From: Mycobacterium sp. DL592
GTDB lineage: Bacteria; Actinomycetota; Actinomycetes; Mycobacteriales; Mycobacteriaceae
Assembly: GCF_011694515.1 (NCBI RefSeq)
Contig: NZ_CP050192.1
Coordinates: 36,379-100,378 of the forward strand
Direction: 5' to 3'
DNA: 64,000 nucleotides
Shown: positions 29,430-40,201 of the stretch, one piece after another
Numbering within the stretch: the first letter of the stretch is position 1
Layout: every line of letters begins with the position of its first letter
The notes under the pieces: generated by a model
Seen by the model: only the letters and a program-made list of their open reading frames with translations
The model's database searches: none
Told to the model about the DNA's origin: nothing
Translations under genes and position numbers: made by a program

Positions 29430-30449
29430 ATGGCTCGAAAAACCCGGACTAATGCCCGGCGTCGCAGGCACCGCATCCTCGCCCTGATCGCGGCGGGCGC
29501 GATGGCGGTGGCGGTGGCACTGATCGTTGCGATCATCGTGATCGTGGTGCGCAAGCCGGAGTCACCGCCGAGCGCGGTGCCTCCGACGGCGGTCCCGCCG
29601 ACCACGGCCCAGCCCGGCAAGAAGCCGCGTCCGGAGTTCCAGGACGCCAGCTGCCCGGACGTGCAGCTAGTCGCCATCCCCGGCACGTGGGAGTCCTCGC
29701 CGACCGACGATCCGCTGAACCCGACGCAGTTCCCCATTGCGTTGCTGCGCAATGTCACCGGGCCGCTCGCCCAGCAGTTCGGGCGCGACCGCGTCGAGCT
29801 GTACACCGTTCCCTATACCGCGCAGTTCCACAATCCGTTGTCGGCTGACAAGCAGATGTCCTACAACGACAGCCGCACCGAGGGGACCCGCGCCGCGGTC
29901 AAGGCCATGACGGAGATGAACGAGCGGTGCCCGCTGACGTCGTATGTGATTGTCGGCTTCTCCCAGGGCGCGGTGATCGGCGGCGATCTGGCCAGCGACA
30001 TCGGTAATGGCCGCGGTCCGGTCGACGAGGACCTGGTGCTGGGTGTGACGTTGATCGCCGACGGGCGCCGCCAGCTCGGCGTCGGTCAGGACATCGGGCC
30101 CAACCCGCCGGGGCAGGGCGCGGAGATCACGCTGCACGAGGTGCCGGTGCTCTCGGCGATGGGCCTGACCATGAGCGGCGAACGCCCGGGCGGGTTCGGC
30201 GCGCTGAACAACCGGACCAACCAGATCTGCGCGCCGGGTGACCTGATCTGCGCCGCACCCGAGCAGGCGTTCAACATCACCAACCTGCCCGAGACCCTCG
30301 ATGTGCTCGCCGGGGGCGCCGGCCAGCCGGTGCATGCGATGTACAACACGCCGCAGTTTTGGAACCTCGACGGTCAACCGGCGACGGCGTGGACACTGAA
30401 TTGGGCGCGTGACGTGATCCAGAACGCACCCGCACCGAAACACGGATGA
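29430..30449 (+). CDS. Cutinase-like phospholipase/thioesterase (Rv3802c-like)
   Basis: A 339-residue membrane-anchored lipase. A basic N-terminus ([14 protein letters not shown]) and one helix (about 17-40) lead to a Pro-rich linker and the cutinase-like domain. The triad is visible as Ser178 (GFSQGA), Asp271 (PGDLIC) and His302 (PVHAMYN), each three residues beyond the known positions in Rv3802c. Rv3802c is essential and linked to mycolate metabolism. It stands just upstream of fadD32 on the same strand, as in M. tuberculosis, with 269 bp between. Confidence 0.95.
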   Translation: MARKTRTNARRRRHRILALIAAGAMAVAVALIVAIIVIVVRKPESPPSAVPPTAVPPTTAQPGKKPRPEFQDASCPDVQLVAIPGTWESSPTDDPLNPTQFPIALLRNVTGPLAQQFGRDRVELYTVPYTAQFHNPLSADKQMSYNDSRTEGTRAAVKAMTEMNERCPLTSYVIVGFSQGAVIGGDLASDIGNGRGPVDEDLVLGVTLIADGRRQLGVGQDIGPNPPGQGAEITLHEVPVLSAMGLTMSGERPGGFGALNNRTNQICAPGDLICAAPEQAFNITNLPETLDVLAGGAGQPVHAMYNTPQFWNLDGQPATAWTLNWARDVIQNAPAPKHG

Positions 30450-30718
30450 TGCGGTAACGACACCTGATCCGATTTGGCCGCCGCCGCTACTGCGCCTAAC
30501 ATTAAGAAGAAAATAAGAGCTACGGCGTCAGCCGTCGGCGAGGACGTGATGACACGTCCGAACTGGCGGGGGCATCCACGATCACGGTTCAGCCGGGACT
30601 TAGGTGTTCTCTGTACCATCTGTGAGGTTTGGGGCCCGCGACGCAGGGTGACCGGTGGCGCGACCTACGCGCGGCCGCCGAAGGACCCGACACAGAAGTG
30701 TTGTGACAGGAGAGTGGT
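30450..30718 (+). promoter_or_regulatory. Upstream region of the fadD32-pks13-accD4 operon
   Basis: This 269-bp gap starts with an AT-rich patch unusual for the window (around 30498-30520). It contains GGACGTG-ATGA-CACGTCC at 30542-30559, a perfect 7-bp inverted repeat suited to a dimeric regulator, and TACCAT at 30614-30619, a possible TANNNT -10. AGGAGAG lies just before the fadD32 ATG. The promoter of the mycolate operon probably lies here; exact positions are inference. Confidence 0.4.
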
Positions 30719-32611
30719 ATGCCGTTCCATAACCCGTTCATCAAGAACGGCCGCATCACCTTCCCTGAGGGCGCCAGCGTGGTCAAGCACGTTGAACGCT
30801 GGGCCAAGGTGCGCGGGGACAAGCTCGCCTACCGCTTTCTCGACTTCTCCACCGAGCGCGACGGTGTCGTGCGTGAACTGCGCTGGGCGGACTTCAGCGT
30901 CCGCAACCGTGCTGTGGCGGCCCGGTTGCAGCAGGTGACCCAGCCCGGCGACCGGGTGGCCATCCTGTGCCCGCAGAACCTCGAGTACCTCATCGCCATG
31001 TTCGGCACGATGTACTCGGGCCGAATCGCGGTGCCGCTGTTCGACCCCTCCGAACCGGGCCATGTCGGCCGTCTGCACGCGGTGCTCGATGACTGCTCAC
31101 CCTCGGCGATCCTGACCACCACCGATGCCGCCGAAGGTGTGCGCAAGTTCTTCCGCAGCCGCCCGGCCAAGGACCGGCCCCGCGTCATCGCGGTCGACGC
31201 CGTGCCCGACGAGGTCGGCGCGACGTGGGAGCACTACGACGACATTGACGAGAACACCGTCGCTTATCTGCAGTACACGTCCGGCTCGACCCGGATCCCG
31301 ACCGGCGTGCAGATCACCCATCTGAACCTGGGAACCAACATCGTTCAGGTCATCGAGGCCCTCGAGGGTGAGGAGGGCGACCGCGGTGTCTCGTGGCTGC
31401 CGTTCTTCCACGACATGGGCCTGATCACCGCTCTGTTGTCGCCGATGATCGGCCACTACTTCACCTTCATGACCCCGGCCGCGTTCGTCCGCCGCCCCGG
31501 CCGCTGGATTCGTGAGCTGGCCCGCAAACCCGGTGACACCGGCGGCACCATCTCGGTGGCGCCGAACTTCGCGTTCGACCACGCCGCGGCGCGTGGTGTC
31601 CCCAAGGACGACGAGGAGCCGCTGGACCTGTCCAACGTCAAGGCGATCCTCAACGGCAGCGAGCCGATCTCAGCGGCCACCGTGCGCCGCTTCAACGAGG
31701 CCTTCGGCCCGTTCGGCTTCCAGCCCAAGGCCATCAAACCGTCCTACGGTCTGGCCGAGGCCACGCTGTTCGTTTCGACCACCCCGTCGTCCGAGGAGCC
31801 GACGATAATCTCGGTGGACCGCGACGAACTGAACGCGGGCCGCTTCGTCGCGGTGCCGGACGACTCTCCCAAGGCCGTCGCACAGGCCGGCGCCGGCAAG
31901 ATCGGCGTCGACGAGTGGGCGGTGATCGTCGACAACGACTCGGCCACCGAGCTCGCCGACGGCCAGATCGGCGAGATCTGGATCAGCGGCCAGAACATGG
32001 GCACCGGGTACTGGAACAAGCCCGAAGAGACTCACGCCACCTTCCAGAACATCCTGAAGTCGCGGACCAACCCGTCGCACGCCGAAGGCGCGGCTGACGA
32101 CGCCACGTGGGTGCGCACCGGCGACCTAGGTGCGTATCACGACGGCGAGCTCTACATCACCGGCCGCACCAAGGACCTGGTGATCATCGACGGCCGTAAC
32201 CACTACCCGCAGGACCTGGAGTACTCCGCGCAGGAGGCCACCAAGGCAGTGCGCACCGGGTTCGTCGCGGCGTTCTCGGTACCGGCCAACCGGCTTCCCG
32301 ACGAGGTGTTCGAGAACGCCCACGCGGGTCTCAAGCGCGATCCCGACGACACCTCCGAGCAGTTGGTGATCGTCGCCGAACGGGCACCCGGGTCGCACAA
32401 GCTGGAGCTGGGGCCGGTCGTCGACGACATCCGCGCGGCGGTCGCCGTGCGTCACGGTGTCACCGTGCGTGACGTGCTGTTGACGCCGGCCGGTGCGATC
32501 CCGCGGACCTCGAGCGGCAAGATCGGCCGGCGCGCCTGCCGGTCGGCCTACCTGGACGGCAGCCTGCGTAGCGGGAAGGTGGCCAACGCCTTCCCGGACG
32601 AGACCGAATGA
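30719..32611 (+). CDS. fadD32: Long-chain fatty-acyl-AMP ligase FadD32
   Basis: A 630-residue cytoplasmic FAAL that activates the meromycolic acid as acyl-adenylate and loads it on Pks13. The AMP-binding motif reads [12 protein letters not shown] (about 183-194). Later come [12 protein letters not shown] and the C-terminal hinge region with [22 protein letters not shown]. The Lys of the C-terminal [11 protein letters not shown] is in the usual place (about 601). The FAAL-specific insertion is in the 350-400 region. The ATG has AGGAGAG upstream. It is followed by pks13 after 84 bp. Confidence 0.98.
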   Translation: MPFHNPFIKNGRITFPEGASVVKHVERWAKVRGDKLAYRFLDFSTERDGVVRELRWADFSVRNRAVAARLQQVTQPGDRVAILCPQNLEYLIAMFGTMYSGRIAVPLFDPSEPGHVGRLHAVLDDCSPSAILTTTDAAEGVRKFFRSRPAKDRPRVIAVDAVPDEVGATWEHYDDIDENTVAYLQYTSGSTRIPTGVQITHLNLGTNIVQVIEALEGEEGDRGVSWLPFFHDMGLITALLSPMIGHYFTFMTPAAFVRRPGRWIRELARKPGDTGGTISVAPNFAFDHAAARGVPKDDEEPLDLSNVKAILNGSEPISAATVRRFNEAFGPFGFQPKAIKPSYGLAEATLFVSTTPSSEEPTIISVDRDELNAGRFVAVPDDSPKAVAQAGAGKIGVDEWAVIVDNDSATELADGQIGEIWISGQNMGTGYWNKPEETHATFQNILKSRTNPSHAEGAADDATWVRTGDLGAYHDGELYITGRTKDLVIIDGRNHYPQDLEYSAQEATKAVRTGFVAAFSVPANRLPDEVFENAHAGLKRDPDDTSEQLVIVAERAPGSHKLELGPVVDDIRAAVAVRHGVTVRDVLLTPAGAIPRTSSGKIGRRACRSAYLDGSLRSGKVANAFPDETE

Positions 32612-32695
32612 CGACTGAAAGAAGTTCCTAAGTGGACGAAGGGGCGTGCGGCACGAGACCGTGGTCGGACGCTCCCTCGCACGAGGTGAGGCCTC

Positions 32696-35600
32696 ATGTC
32701 TGAATCAAACACGCCCCCAGAAGATTTCACGACCAGTACCCCCGAGTCGGCCGAACTGACCCCGGCCCGCACCGACATGACCGTGGCGGAGATGCGCGAG
32801 TGGCTGCGCAACTGGGTGGCCAACGCCACCGCACAGTCGCCCGACAAGATCGACGAGTCCACCCCGATGGTCGAGCTCGGCCTGTCCTCCCGTGACGCGG
32901 TGGCGATGGCCTCCGATATCGAGGACCTCACCGGTGTCACGCTGACCGCCACGGTGGCCTTCCGCCACCCGACGATCGAGGCGCTGGCCACCGTTATCAT
33001 CGAGGGTGAGCCGGAGGTCGAGTACAGCGACGACGGGCAGGACTGGGCCCGCAGCGTCGACGAAGGCATCGCCAACATCGCGATTGTCGGCCTGGCCACC
33101 CGCTTCCCGGGCGATATGAACACTCCCGACGAGATGTGGCAGGCGCTGCTCGAGGGTCGCGACGCCATCACCGATCTGCCGGACGGCCGCTGGGCTGAGT
33201 TCATGACCGAGCCCCGGCTGGCCGAGCGGATCGCCAAGGCCCGCACCCGCGGCGGCTACATCCACGACCTCAAAGGTTTCGACGCCGAGTTCTTCGCGCT
33301 GTCGAAGATGGAAGCCGACAACATGGATCCGCAGCAGCGGATGGTGCTCGAACTCACTTGGGAAGCACTGGAAAACGCCCGCATCCCGGCCTCCAGCCTG
33401 CGCGGCGAGAGTGTCGGCGTCTTCATCGGCAGTTCCACCAACGACTACAGCTACCTGGCGATGATGGATCCGCGTACCGCGCATCCCTACGCCATCACCG
33501 GCACGGCGAGCTCCATCATCGCCAACCGGGTGTCCTACTTCTACGACTTCCGCGGCCCGTCGGTCGCCGTCGACACCGCCTGCTCCAGCTCGCTGGTGGC
33601 TGTTCACCAGGGCATGCAGGCGCTGCGGACCGGTGAGGCCGACGTCGTCGTCGCGGGCGGGGTCAACGCACTGGTGACCCCGGCGGTGACGCTGGGCTTC
33701 GACGAGGTCGGTGGCGTGCTCGCCGCTGACGGCCGGATCAAGTCGTTCTCGTCCGACGCCGACGGCTACGCCCGGTCCGAGGGTGGCGGCATCCTGGTGC
33801 TCAAGCGCCTCGCCGACGCCCGCCGCGACGGCGACGAGATCCTGGCGGTGATCGCCGGCGGTGCGATCAACCACGACGGGCGCTCCAACGGCCTGCTGGC
33901 ACCGAACCCGGATGCGCAGGCCGAGGTGCTGCGCAAGGCCTACAAGGACGCCGGTATCAACCCGCGCACCGTCGACTACATCGAGGCGCACGGCACCGGA
34001 ACGATTCTCGGTGACCCGATCGAGGCCGACGCGCTGGGCCGTATCGTCGGTCGCGGCCGGACCGCCGAGCAGCCCGCGCTGCTGGGCGCGGTCAAGTCCA
34101 ACGTCGGACACCTGGAGTCGGCCGCCGGTGCGGCCAGCCTGGCCAAGGTGGCACTAGCGTTGAGCCGCAACAAGATTCCGGCATCGATCAACTACGCGGG
34201 GCCCAACCCCTACATCGACTTCGACGGCATACATCTCAAGGTGGCCGACACCGCGACCGACTGGCCCCGCTACAGCGGCCATGCCATTGCCGGTGTCTCG
34301 GGCTTCGGCTTCGGCGGTGCCAACGCGCACCTGGTGCTGCGCGAGGTGCTGCCCACCGATCTGATCGAACCCGAGCCGCAGGCGGCTCCGGCCGACAAGC
34401 CGGACACCTCCGACGCCGCCGCTGTCTATGTCGGCGGGGTGCGGATGGACGAGTACGGCGAGTTCATTGACGATGAAGAAGCCGAGGACTTCGGTGAGCC
34501 GCGGTACGACGCCGAGGACCACGAACTCGAGCTGCCCGGCCTCACCGAGGAGGCGCTCGAGCTCATCGAAGCCGCCCGCGCGGAGTGGGAAGCCCGCGAG
34601 GACAAGCCGGTTCCCGTTGTTCCCATTGCCATTTCAGGTTTCTTGACCTCCCGCAAGCGTGCTGCCGCCGCCGAGTTGGCGGACTGGATCGACAGCCCGG
34701 AGGGCCGGGAGTCGTCGCTGGAGTCCATCGGGCGTGCGCTGTCGCGGCGCAACCACGGCCGCTCCCGGGCGGTCGTCATGGCCCACGACCACGACGAGGC
34801 CGTCAAGGGTCTGCGCGCGATCGCCGACGGCAAGCAGAGCCCGCTGGTGTACAGCGCCGACGGCCCGGTCACCAACGGCCCGGTGTGGGTGCTGGCGGGA
34901 TTCGGTGCGCAGCACCGCAAGATGGGCAAGGAGCTCTACCTGCGCGACGACGTGTTCGCGGAGTGGATCAACAAGGTCGACGCGTTGATCCAGGACGAGC
35001 GCGGTTACTCGATCGTCGAGTTGATCCTCGACGACGCGATCGACTACACCAACGAGACCTGCGAGTACCCGATCGAGGTCGTGCAGACCGTCATCTTCGC
35101 CCTGCAGATCGCGCTCGGTGAACTGCTGCGCCACCACGGCGCCACCCCCGGCGCGGTGATCGGGCAGTCGCTCGGTGAGGCTGCCGCAGCGTATTTCGCC
35201 GGTGGCCTGTCGCTGGCGGACGCCACCCGCACCATCTGTTCGCGCGCGCACCTCATGGGTGAGGGCGAGGCGATGCTGTTCGGCGAGTACATCCGGCTGA
35301 TGGCTCTGGTGGAGTACTCCGCCGACGAGGTCAAGACGGTGTTCTCCGACTACCCCGACCTGGAGGTGTGCGTCTACGCCGCACCGACCCAGACCGTCAT
35401 CGGCGGTCCCCCGGAGCAGATCGACGCGATCGTCGCCCGCGCCGAAGCCGAGGGCAAGTTTGCGCGCAAGCTGCAGACCAAGGGCGCCAGCCACACTCAG
35501 CAGATGGACCCGCTGCTCGGTGAGCTGTCCGCCGAGATCACCGGGATCGAACCGCACCCGCTGCGGATCCCGTACTACTCGACGGTGCACGAGGGCAGCC

Positions 35601-38053
35601 TGATCCGGGCCGGCGGTGAGCCGATCCACGACGTCGAGTACTGGAAGAAGGGTCTGCGCCACAGCGTCTACTTCACCCAGGGCATCCGCAACGCCGTCGA
35701 CAATGGGCACACCACGTTCCTAGAGCTGGCGCCGAATCCGGTGGCGCTCATGCAGGTTGGCTTGACGACCGCGTCGGCCGGGCTGCACGACGCGCAGCTC
35801 ATCGCGACCCTGGCCCGCAAGCAGGACGAAGTCGAGTCGATGATCGCGGCGATGGCACAGCTCTATGTGTACGGTCACGACCTCGACATCCGGACGCTCT
35901 TCGGACCCGGCGACTTCGCCGCCATCCCGCCGACCCGGTTCAAGCGCAAGGAGCACTGGCTCAACGCGCAGTTCTCCGCCGACGGGTCGACGATGATCCC
36001 GGGCACCCACGTGGCCACCCCCGACGGCAAGCATGTCTGGGAGTTCGCCGCGCAGGGCCAGACCGATCTGGCCGCGCTGGTGAAAGCCGCTGCGGTACAG
36101 GTACTTCCGGATGCGACGCTGGCCGCCTCGGAGCAGCGCGCGGTACCCGGTGACGGTGCCCGGCTGGTGACCACGCTGACCCGGCATCCCGGTGGCGCCT
36201 CGGTGCAGGTGCACGCCCGGATTGACGAGTCCTTCACCCTGGTCTACGACGCCATCGTTACCCGTGCAGGTACTGCCTCGGCACTGCCCGCGGCGGTGGC
36301 CACCGGCGTTGCGGTGAGCGAACCGGTCGCGACCCCCGTCGCAGCGGAACCCGAGGACGACGCTCCGGACATCCTGTCCGACAATCTCGCTGCCGGCGCC
36401 GGAGTCGCTGCGTCACTGGGCAAGTGGTCCCCGGATTCCGGTGAGACCGTGCACGACCGGCTGTCGACGATCGTCGGCAGCGCCATGGGGTACGAGCCCG
36501 AGGACCTGCCGTGGGAGGTGCCGCTGATCGAGCTGGGTTTGGACTCGCTGATGGCGGTGCGGATCAAGAACCGCGTCGAGTACGACTTCGACATGCCACC
36601 GATCCAGTTGACCGCGGTACGCGACGCCAACCTCTACGCCGTCGAGAAGCTCATCGAGTACGCGATCGAGCACCGCGACGAGGTCGAGGCACTGGCCGAG
36701 GCGCAGAAGGGTAAGACGGCCGAGGAGATCGCCGCGGCACAGGCTGAGCTGATGGGCGGGGCCTCCACGGTCGCCGAGCTCGAGGCCAAGCTGGCCGAGG
36801 CCGGTCACCCGCTGGCCACCGAGTCGGAGCCGGCAGCGGTTCCGCCGCCGCCGACAAACCCGGCCGGGCCGAACGTCCCGCCGCCGCCCACCGATCCGTC
36901 GGGCCCCGCTAAGTCCACGGCCGCCGCAGTGGCTGCCAAGGTACTCACCCAGGAGGCGGTCACAGAGGCGCTGGGTGCCGACGTCCCGCCGCGTGAGGCC
37001 GCCGAGCGGGTCACGTTCGCGACGTGGGCGATCGTCACCGGCAAGTCGCCGGGCGGCATCTTCAACGAGTTGCCCGCCGTCGACGATGACACGGCCGCGA
37101 AGCTCGCCGAACGGCTCTCCGAGCGTGCCGAGGGAACCATCACCGTCGAGGACGTCCGGGCCGCCAGGACCATCGAGGAATTGGCCACCACGGTGCGGCA
37201 GTACCTCGAGGCCGGTGAGCTCGAAGGTTTCGTACGCACTCTGCGCGCCCCCAAAGAGAGCAGCACGCACGTCCCGGTGTTCGTGTTCCATCCGGCGGGC
37301 GGGTCGACGGTGGTCTACGAGCCGCTGCTCAAGCGTCTGCCGCCGGAAACCCCGGTCTACGGACTCGAGCGCGTCGAGGGCTCCATCGAGGAGCGGGCCG
37401 CCGAGTACGTGCCCAAGCTGATGGAGATCAACGGCAAGGGCCCGTACATCCTGGCCGGCTGGTCGCTGGGTGGCGCATTGGCCTACGCCTGCGCGGTCGG
37501 CCTGAAGCGCAACGGTTGCGACGTCCGCTTCGTGGGACTCATCGACACGGTGCGCGCCGGCGAGGAGGTGCCGCAGACCAAGGAGGAGATCCGGGCCCGC
37601 TGGGACCGCTACGCGCTGTTCGCGCAACGGACGTTCAACGTGGAGATTCCGGAGATCCCCTACGAGCAGCTCGAGCAGCTCGACGACGAGGGTCAGGTGC
37701 GTTTCGTGCTCGACGCCGTCAAGGACGCCGGGGTCGACATCCCGGGCGGCATCATCGAGCATCAGCGGACGTCGTATCTGGACAACCGGGCACTGGACAC
37801 CGCCAACATCGAGCAGTACGACGGTCACGTCACGCTGTACATGGCCGAGCGCTACCACGATGACGCGATCATGTTCGAGCCGCGCTATGCGATTCGCCAG
37901 CCCGACGGCGGGTGGGGTGAGTTCGTGTCCGAGCTCGAAGTCGTGCCCATCGGGGGCGAGCACATCCAGGCGATCGACGAGCCGTACATTGCGAAGGTCG
38001 GTGCCCACATGAGCGCGGCGATCAGCCGCATTGATGCTGAGGAGAACCAGTGA
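32696..38053 (+). CDS. pks13: Polyketide synthase Pks13
   Basis: A 1785-residue type I synthase that condenses the meroacyl chain from FadD32 with a carboxylated C26 alpha-chain to give the mycolic beta-ketoester. Domain order: N-terminal ACP (phosphopantetheine Ser65 in GLSSRDA), KS (Cys296 in DTACSSSL, His in EAHGTGT), AT (Ser825 in GQSLGEA), second ACP (Ser1284 in GLDSLMA), Pro/Ala-rich linker (about 1370-1415) and thioesterase (Ser1590 in GWSLGGA). It is about 50 residues longer than the M. tuberculosis enzyme, mostly in linkers. Its stop overlaps the accD4 start (GTGA). Confidence 0.98.
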   Translation: MSESNTPPEDFTTSTPESAELTPARTDMTVAEMREWLRNWVANATAQSPDKIDESTPMVELGLSSRDAVAMASDIEDLTGVTLTATVAFRHPTIEALATVIIEGEPEVEYSDDGQDWARSVDEGIANIAIVGLATRFPGDMNTPDEMWQALLEGRDAITDLPDGRWAEFMTEPRLAERIAKARTRGGYIHDLKGFDAEFFALSKMEADNMDPQQRMVLELTWEALENARIPASSLRGESVGVFIGSSTNDYSYLAMMDPRTAHPYAITGTASSIIANRVSYFYDFRGPSVAVDTACSSSLVAVHQGMQALRTGEADVVVAGGVNALVTPAVTLGFDEVGGVLAADGRIKSFSSDADGYARSEGGGILVLKRLADARRDGDEILAVIAGGAINHDGRSNGLLAPNPDAQAEVLRKAYKDAGINPRTVDYIEAHGTGTILGDPIEADALGRIVGRGRTAEQPALLGAVKSNVGHLESAAGAASLAKVALALSRNKIPASINYAGPNPYIDFDGIHLKVADTATDWPRYSGHAIAGVSGFGFGGANAHLVLREVLPTDLIEPEPQAAPADKPDTSDAAAVYVGGVRMDEYGEFIDDEEAEDFGEPRYDAEDHELELPGLTEEALELIEAARAEWEAREDKPVPVVPIAISGFLTSRKRAAAAELADWIDSPEGRESSLESIGRALSRRNHGRSRAVVMAHDHDEAVKGLRAIADGKQSPLVYSADGPVTNGPVWVLAGFGAQHRKMGKELYLRDDVFAEWINKVDALIQDERGYSIVELILDDAIDYTNETCEYPIEVVQTVIFALQIALGELLRHHGATPGAVIGQSLGEAAAAYFAGGLSLADATRTICSRAHLMGEGEAMLFGEYIRLMALVEYSADEVKTVFSDYPDLEVCVYAAPTQTVIGGPPEQIDAIVARAEAEGKFARKLQTKGASHTQQMDPLLGELSAEITGIEPHPLRIPYYSTVHEGSLIRAGGEPIHDVEYWKKGLRHSVYFTQGIRNAVDNGHTTFLELAPNPVALMQVGLTTASAGLHDAQLIATLARKQDEVESMIAAMAQLYVYGHDLDIRTLFGPGDFAAIPPTRFKRKEHWLNAQFSADGSTMIPGTHVATPDGKHVWEFAAQGQTDLAALVKAAAVQVLPDATLAASEQRAVPGDGARLVTTLTRHPGGASVQVHARIDESFTLVYDAIVTRAGTASALPAAVATGVAVSEPVATPVAAEPEDDAPDILSDNLAAGAGVAASLGKWSPDSGETVHDRLSTIVGSAMGYEPEDLPWEVPLIELGLDSLMAVRIKNRVEYDFDMPPIQLTAVRDANLYAVEKLIEYAIEHRDEVEALAEAQKGKTAEEIAAAQAELMGGASTVAELEAKLAEAGHPLATESEPAAVPPPPTNPAGPNVPPPPTDPSGPAKSTAAAVAAKVLTQEAVTEALGADVPPREAAERVTFATWAIVTGKSPGGIFNELPAVDDDTAAKLAERLSERAEGTITVEDVRAARTIEELATTVRQYLEAGELEGFVRTLRAPKESSTHVPVFVFHPAGGSTVVYEPLLKRLPPETPVYGLERVEGSIEERAAEYVPKLMEINGKGPYILAGWSLGGALAYACAVGLKRNGCDVRFVGLIDTVRAGEEVPQTKEEIRARWDRYALFAQRTFNVEIPEIPYEQLEQLDDEGQVRFVLDAVKDAGVDIPGGIIEHQRTSYLDNRALDTANIEQYDGHVTLYMAERYHDDAIMFEPRYAIRQPDGGWGEFVSELEVVPIGGEHIQAIDEPYIAKVGAHMSAAISRIDAEENQ

Positions 38054-39600
38054 CCGCCAGCACAACTGCCGAGAAGCTAGCCGAACTCCGCGCGAAGCTG
38101 GAGCTGGCCAAGGAACCCGGCGGTGCGAAGGCCGTGGCAAAGCGCGAGAAGAAGGGCATCCCCAGTGCCCGCGCGCGCATCCTCGATCTGGTCGACCCGG
38201 GCAGCTTCCTGGAGATCGGCGCGCTTGCCAAAACGCCCGGCGATCCCGACGCGCTCTTCGGCGACGGCGTGGTGACGGGGCACGGCACCATCAACGGCCG
38301 CCCCGTCGGGGTATTCAGCCACGACCAGACGGTGTTCCAGGGCACCGTCGGCGAGATGTTCGGCCGCAAGGTCGCCCGCCTGATGGAGTGGGTCGCCATG
38401 GTGGGCTGCCCGATCATCGGGATCAACGACTCCGGCGGCGCCCGCATCCAGGACGCGGCGACTTCGCTGGCCTGGTACGCCGAGTTGGGTCGCAGACACG
38501 AATTGCTGTCCGGCATCGTGCCGCAGATCTCGATCATCCTCGGCAAGTGCGCGGGTGGTGCGGTGTACTCGCCGATCCAGACCGATCTGGTTGTCGCGGT
38601 GCGTGATCAGGGCTACATGTTCGTCACCGGACCCGATGTCATCAAGGACGTCACCGGCGAGGAAGTCAGCCTCGACGAACTCGGTGGCGCCGACTACCAG
38701 GCCCGCTACGGCAACATCCACCAGGTCGTGGACTCGGAGAAGGCCGCGTTCCAGTTCGTCCGCGACTACCTGGACTTCCTGCCGTCCAACACCTTTGACG
38801 ATGCACCGATCGTCAACCCTGGTCTGGAGCCGGAGATCACCCCGCACGACCTCGAGCTCGACAGCCTCGTCCCGGATGCCGACAACACCGCCTACGACAT
38901 GCATGAGATCCTGCTGCGGATCTTCGACGACGGCGATTTCCTCGACGTCGGCGCCCAGGCCGGCCAGGCGATCATCACCGGCTACGCGCGGGTCGACGGC
39001 CGCCCGGTAGCGGTGATCGCCAACCAGCCGATGCACAACGCGGGCGCGATCGACAACGAGGAGTCCGACAAGGCGGCCCGCTTCGTGCGGTTCAACGACT
39101 CTTTCAACATCCCGCTCGTGTTTGTCGTCGACACCCCGGGGTTCATGCCCGGGGTGCAGCAGGAGAAGAACGGCATCATCAAGCGCGGTGGCCGATTCCT
39201 GTACTCGGTGGTGGAGGCCGATGTGCCGAAGGTGACCATCACCATCCGCAAGTCCTATGGCGGCGCGTACGCGGTGATGGGCAGCAAGCAGCTGACCGCG
39301 GACATGAACTTCGTGTGGCCGACCGCGCGCATCGCGGTGATCGGTGCCGAGGGCGCCGCGCAGCTGTTGGTGAAGCGATTCCCCGATCCCACTGCGCCCG
39401 AGGTGCAGAAGATCAAGGCCGACTTCATCGAGGGATACAACCTCAATATGGCCACCCCCTACATCGCGGCCGAACGCGGTTATGTCGACGCGGTGATCGA
39501 GCCGCACCAGACCCGGCTGCTGCTGCGTAAGTCGCTGAAGTTGTTGCGCGACAAGCAGATCAACCGCGTGCTGCGCAAGCACGGTTTGATCCCGATCTAA
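38050..39600 (+). CDS. accD4: Acyl-CoA carboxylase carboxyltransferase subunit AccD4
   Basis: A 516-residue beta subunit of the long-chain acyl-CoA carboxylase that makes the carboxy-C24/C26 substrate for Pks13, working with AccA3 and AccD5/AccE5 encoded elsewhere. The N-terminal crotonase-like half contains [13 protein letters not shown] and [11 protein letters not shown] (oxyanion Gly-Gly). The C-terminal half contains [15 protein letters not shown] and [13 protein letters not shown]. The GTG overlaps the pks13 stop. The stop is followed 4 nt later by a damaged redoxin gene. Confidence 0.97.
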   Translation: MTASTTAEKLAELRAKLELAKEPGGAKAVAKREKKGIPSARARILDLVDPGSFLEIGALAKTPGDPDALFGDGVVTGHGTINGRPVGVFSHDQTVFQGTVGEMFGRKVARLMEWVAMVGCPIIGINDSGGARIQDAATSLAWYAELGRRHELLSGIVPQISIILGKCAGGAVYSPIQTDLVVAVRDQGYMFVTGPDVIKDVTGEEVSLDELGGADYQARYGNIHQVVDSEKAAFQFVRDYLDFLPSNTFDDAPIVNPGLEPEITPHDLELDSLVPDADNTAYDMHEILLRIFDDGDFLDVGAQAGQAIITGYARVDGRPVAVIANQPMHNAGAIDNEESDKAARFVRFNDSFNIPLVFVVDTPGFMPGVQQEKNGIIKRGGRFLYSVVEADVPKVTITIRKSYGGAYAVMGSKQLTADMNFVWPTARIAVIGAEGAAQLLVKRFPDPTAPEVQKIKADFIEGYNLNMATPYIAAERGYVDAVIEPHQTRLLLRKSLKLLRDKQINRVLRKHGLIPI

Positions 39601-39604
39601 GCCG

Positions 39605-40086
39605 ATGCCCAGGCTGGCCGCCGGTTCGGTGCTCGCACCGTTCACGCTCACCGCGCTGGACGGATCGGTCGTCGCCGTGCCGGGTCCCGGCCGGCACGCC
39701 GAGATCGCGGCCGCCGGCATCACCGAGGTGACGTTCTTCCACTCCGCTGCCGAGCATCTGCGCGGGTATCAGGCCGACCTGCCGTTCGCCGTCATCGCCG
39801 ACCCGGACCGGGTGTACTACCACAGGTTCGGCATGGAAAGGGCGTGCGGTCACTGGCCGACCCGCGGGCGCTGGCCGCGGCCGTCCGCGGCGGCCGGCAG
39901 TGGATGGCTCATCGCGGCGAACCGGACTGGGCCGGGGTGGGGGAGAATGACGGGACCACGCATCTGGGGCTGCCCGCGGACTTCCTGATCGACACCGACG
40001 GCACTCTGGTCGCCGTGCATTATGGCAGCCACGCCGACGACCAGTGGTCGGTGGACGAGCTGCTGGAAATCAGCCGGACCAGCTAG
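39605..40086 (+). pseudogene. Redoxin (AhpC/TSA-like) pseudogene, deletion plus frameshift
   Basis: Two overlapping frames together encode a peroxiredoxin-like protein. The first (39605 to about 39842) reads from LAAGSVLAPFTLTALDG to ADPDRVYYHRFGMER. The second, continuing from about 39844, reads RSLADPRALAAAVRGG through to GLPADFLIDTDG and YDQWSVDELL-like YGSHADDQWSVDELL. Joining them needs one extra base near 39840. In addition the segment that normally carries the CPxC redox motif is missing: VPGPGR runs straight into HAEIAAAGITEV, about 30 residues short of typical family members. With no catalytic Cys and a broken frame, the gene is very probably dead. The missing-segment comparison is from memory of the family. 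Confidence 0.75.
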
Positions 40087-40189
40087 TTTCCAACCATCCA
40101 CAGAAGTTACTCACACCTGTGTAATTCGAAGTAATTTAGCCCGCGCTGTCATTTTTGACGAAACAACAGTCCGGCCGGCACGGCCGAAC

Positions 40190-40195
40190 TACCGT
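40190..40195 (+). promoter_or_regulatory. Putative -10 box, leaderless oxidoreductase gene
   Basis: TACCGT begins 12 nt before the GTG at 40202, the third exact copy of this hexamer at this distance in the window. Confidence 0.5.
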
Positions 40196-40201
40196 GACGA
40201 G

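Noticed and set aside
32705..34111. Minus-strand frame opposite the pks13 5' half
   Set aside because: Antisense to conserved ACP-KS coding sequence; composition typical of GC-rich shadow frames.
36413..38140. Minus-strand frame opposite the pks13 3' end
   Set aside because: Antisense to the second ACP and thioesterase; no family match.
38077..39723. Minus-strand frame of nearly the full length of accD4
   Set aside because: Shadow of a conserved carboxyltransferase; Arg/Val/Asp-biased translation without motifs.
39836..39846. Programmed -1 frameshift in the redoxin gene
   Set aside because: The bases do not form an in-frame X-XXY-YYZ slippery site, and the catalytic segment is missing as well, so decay is more likely.
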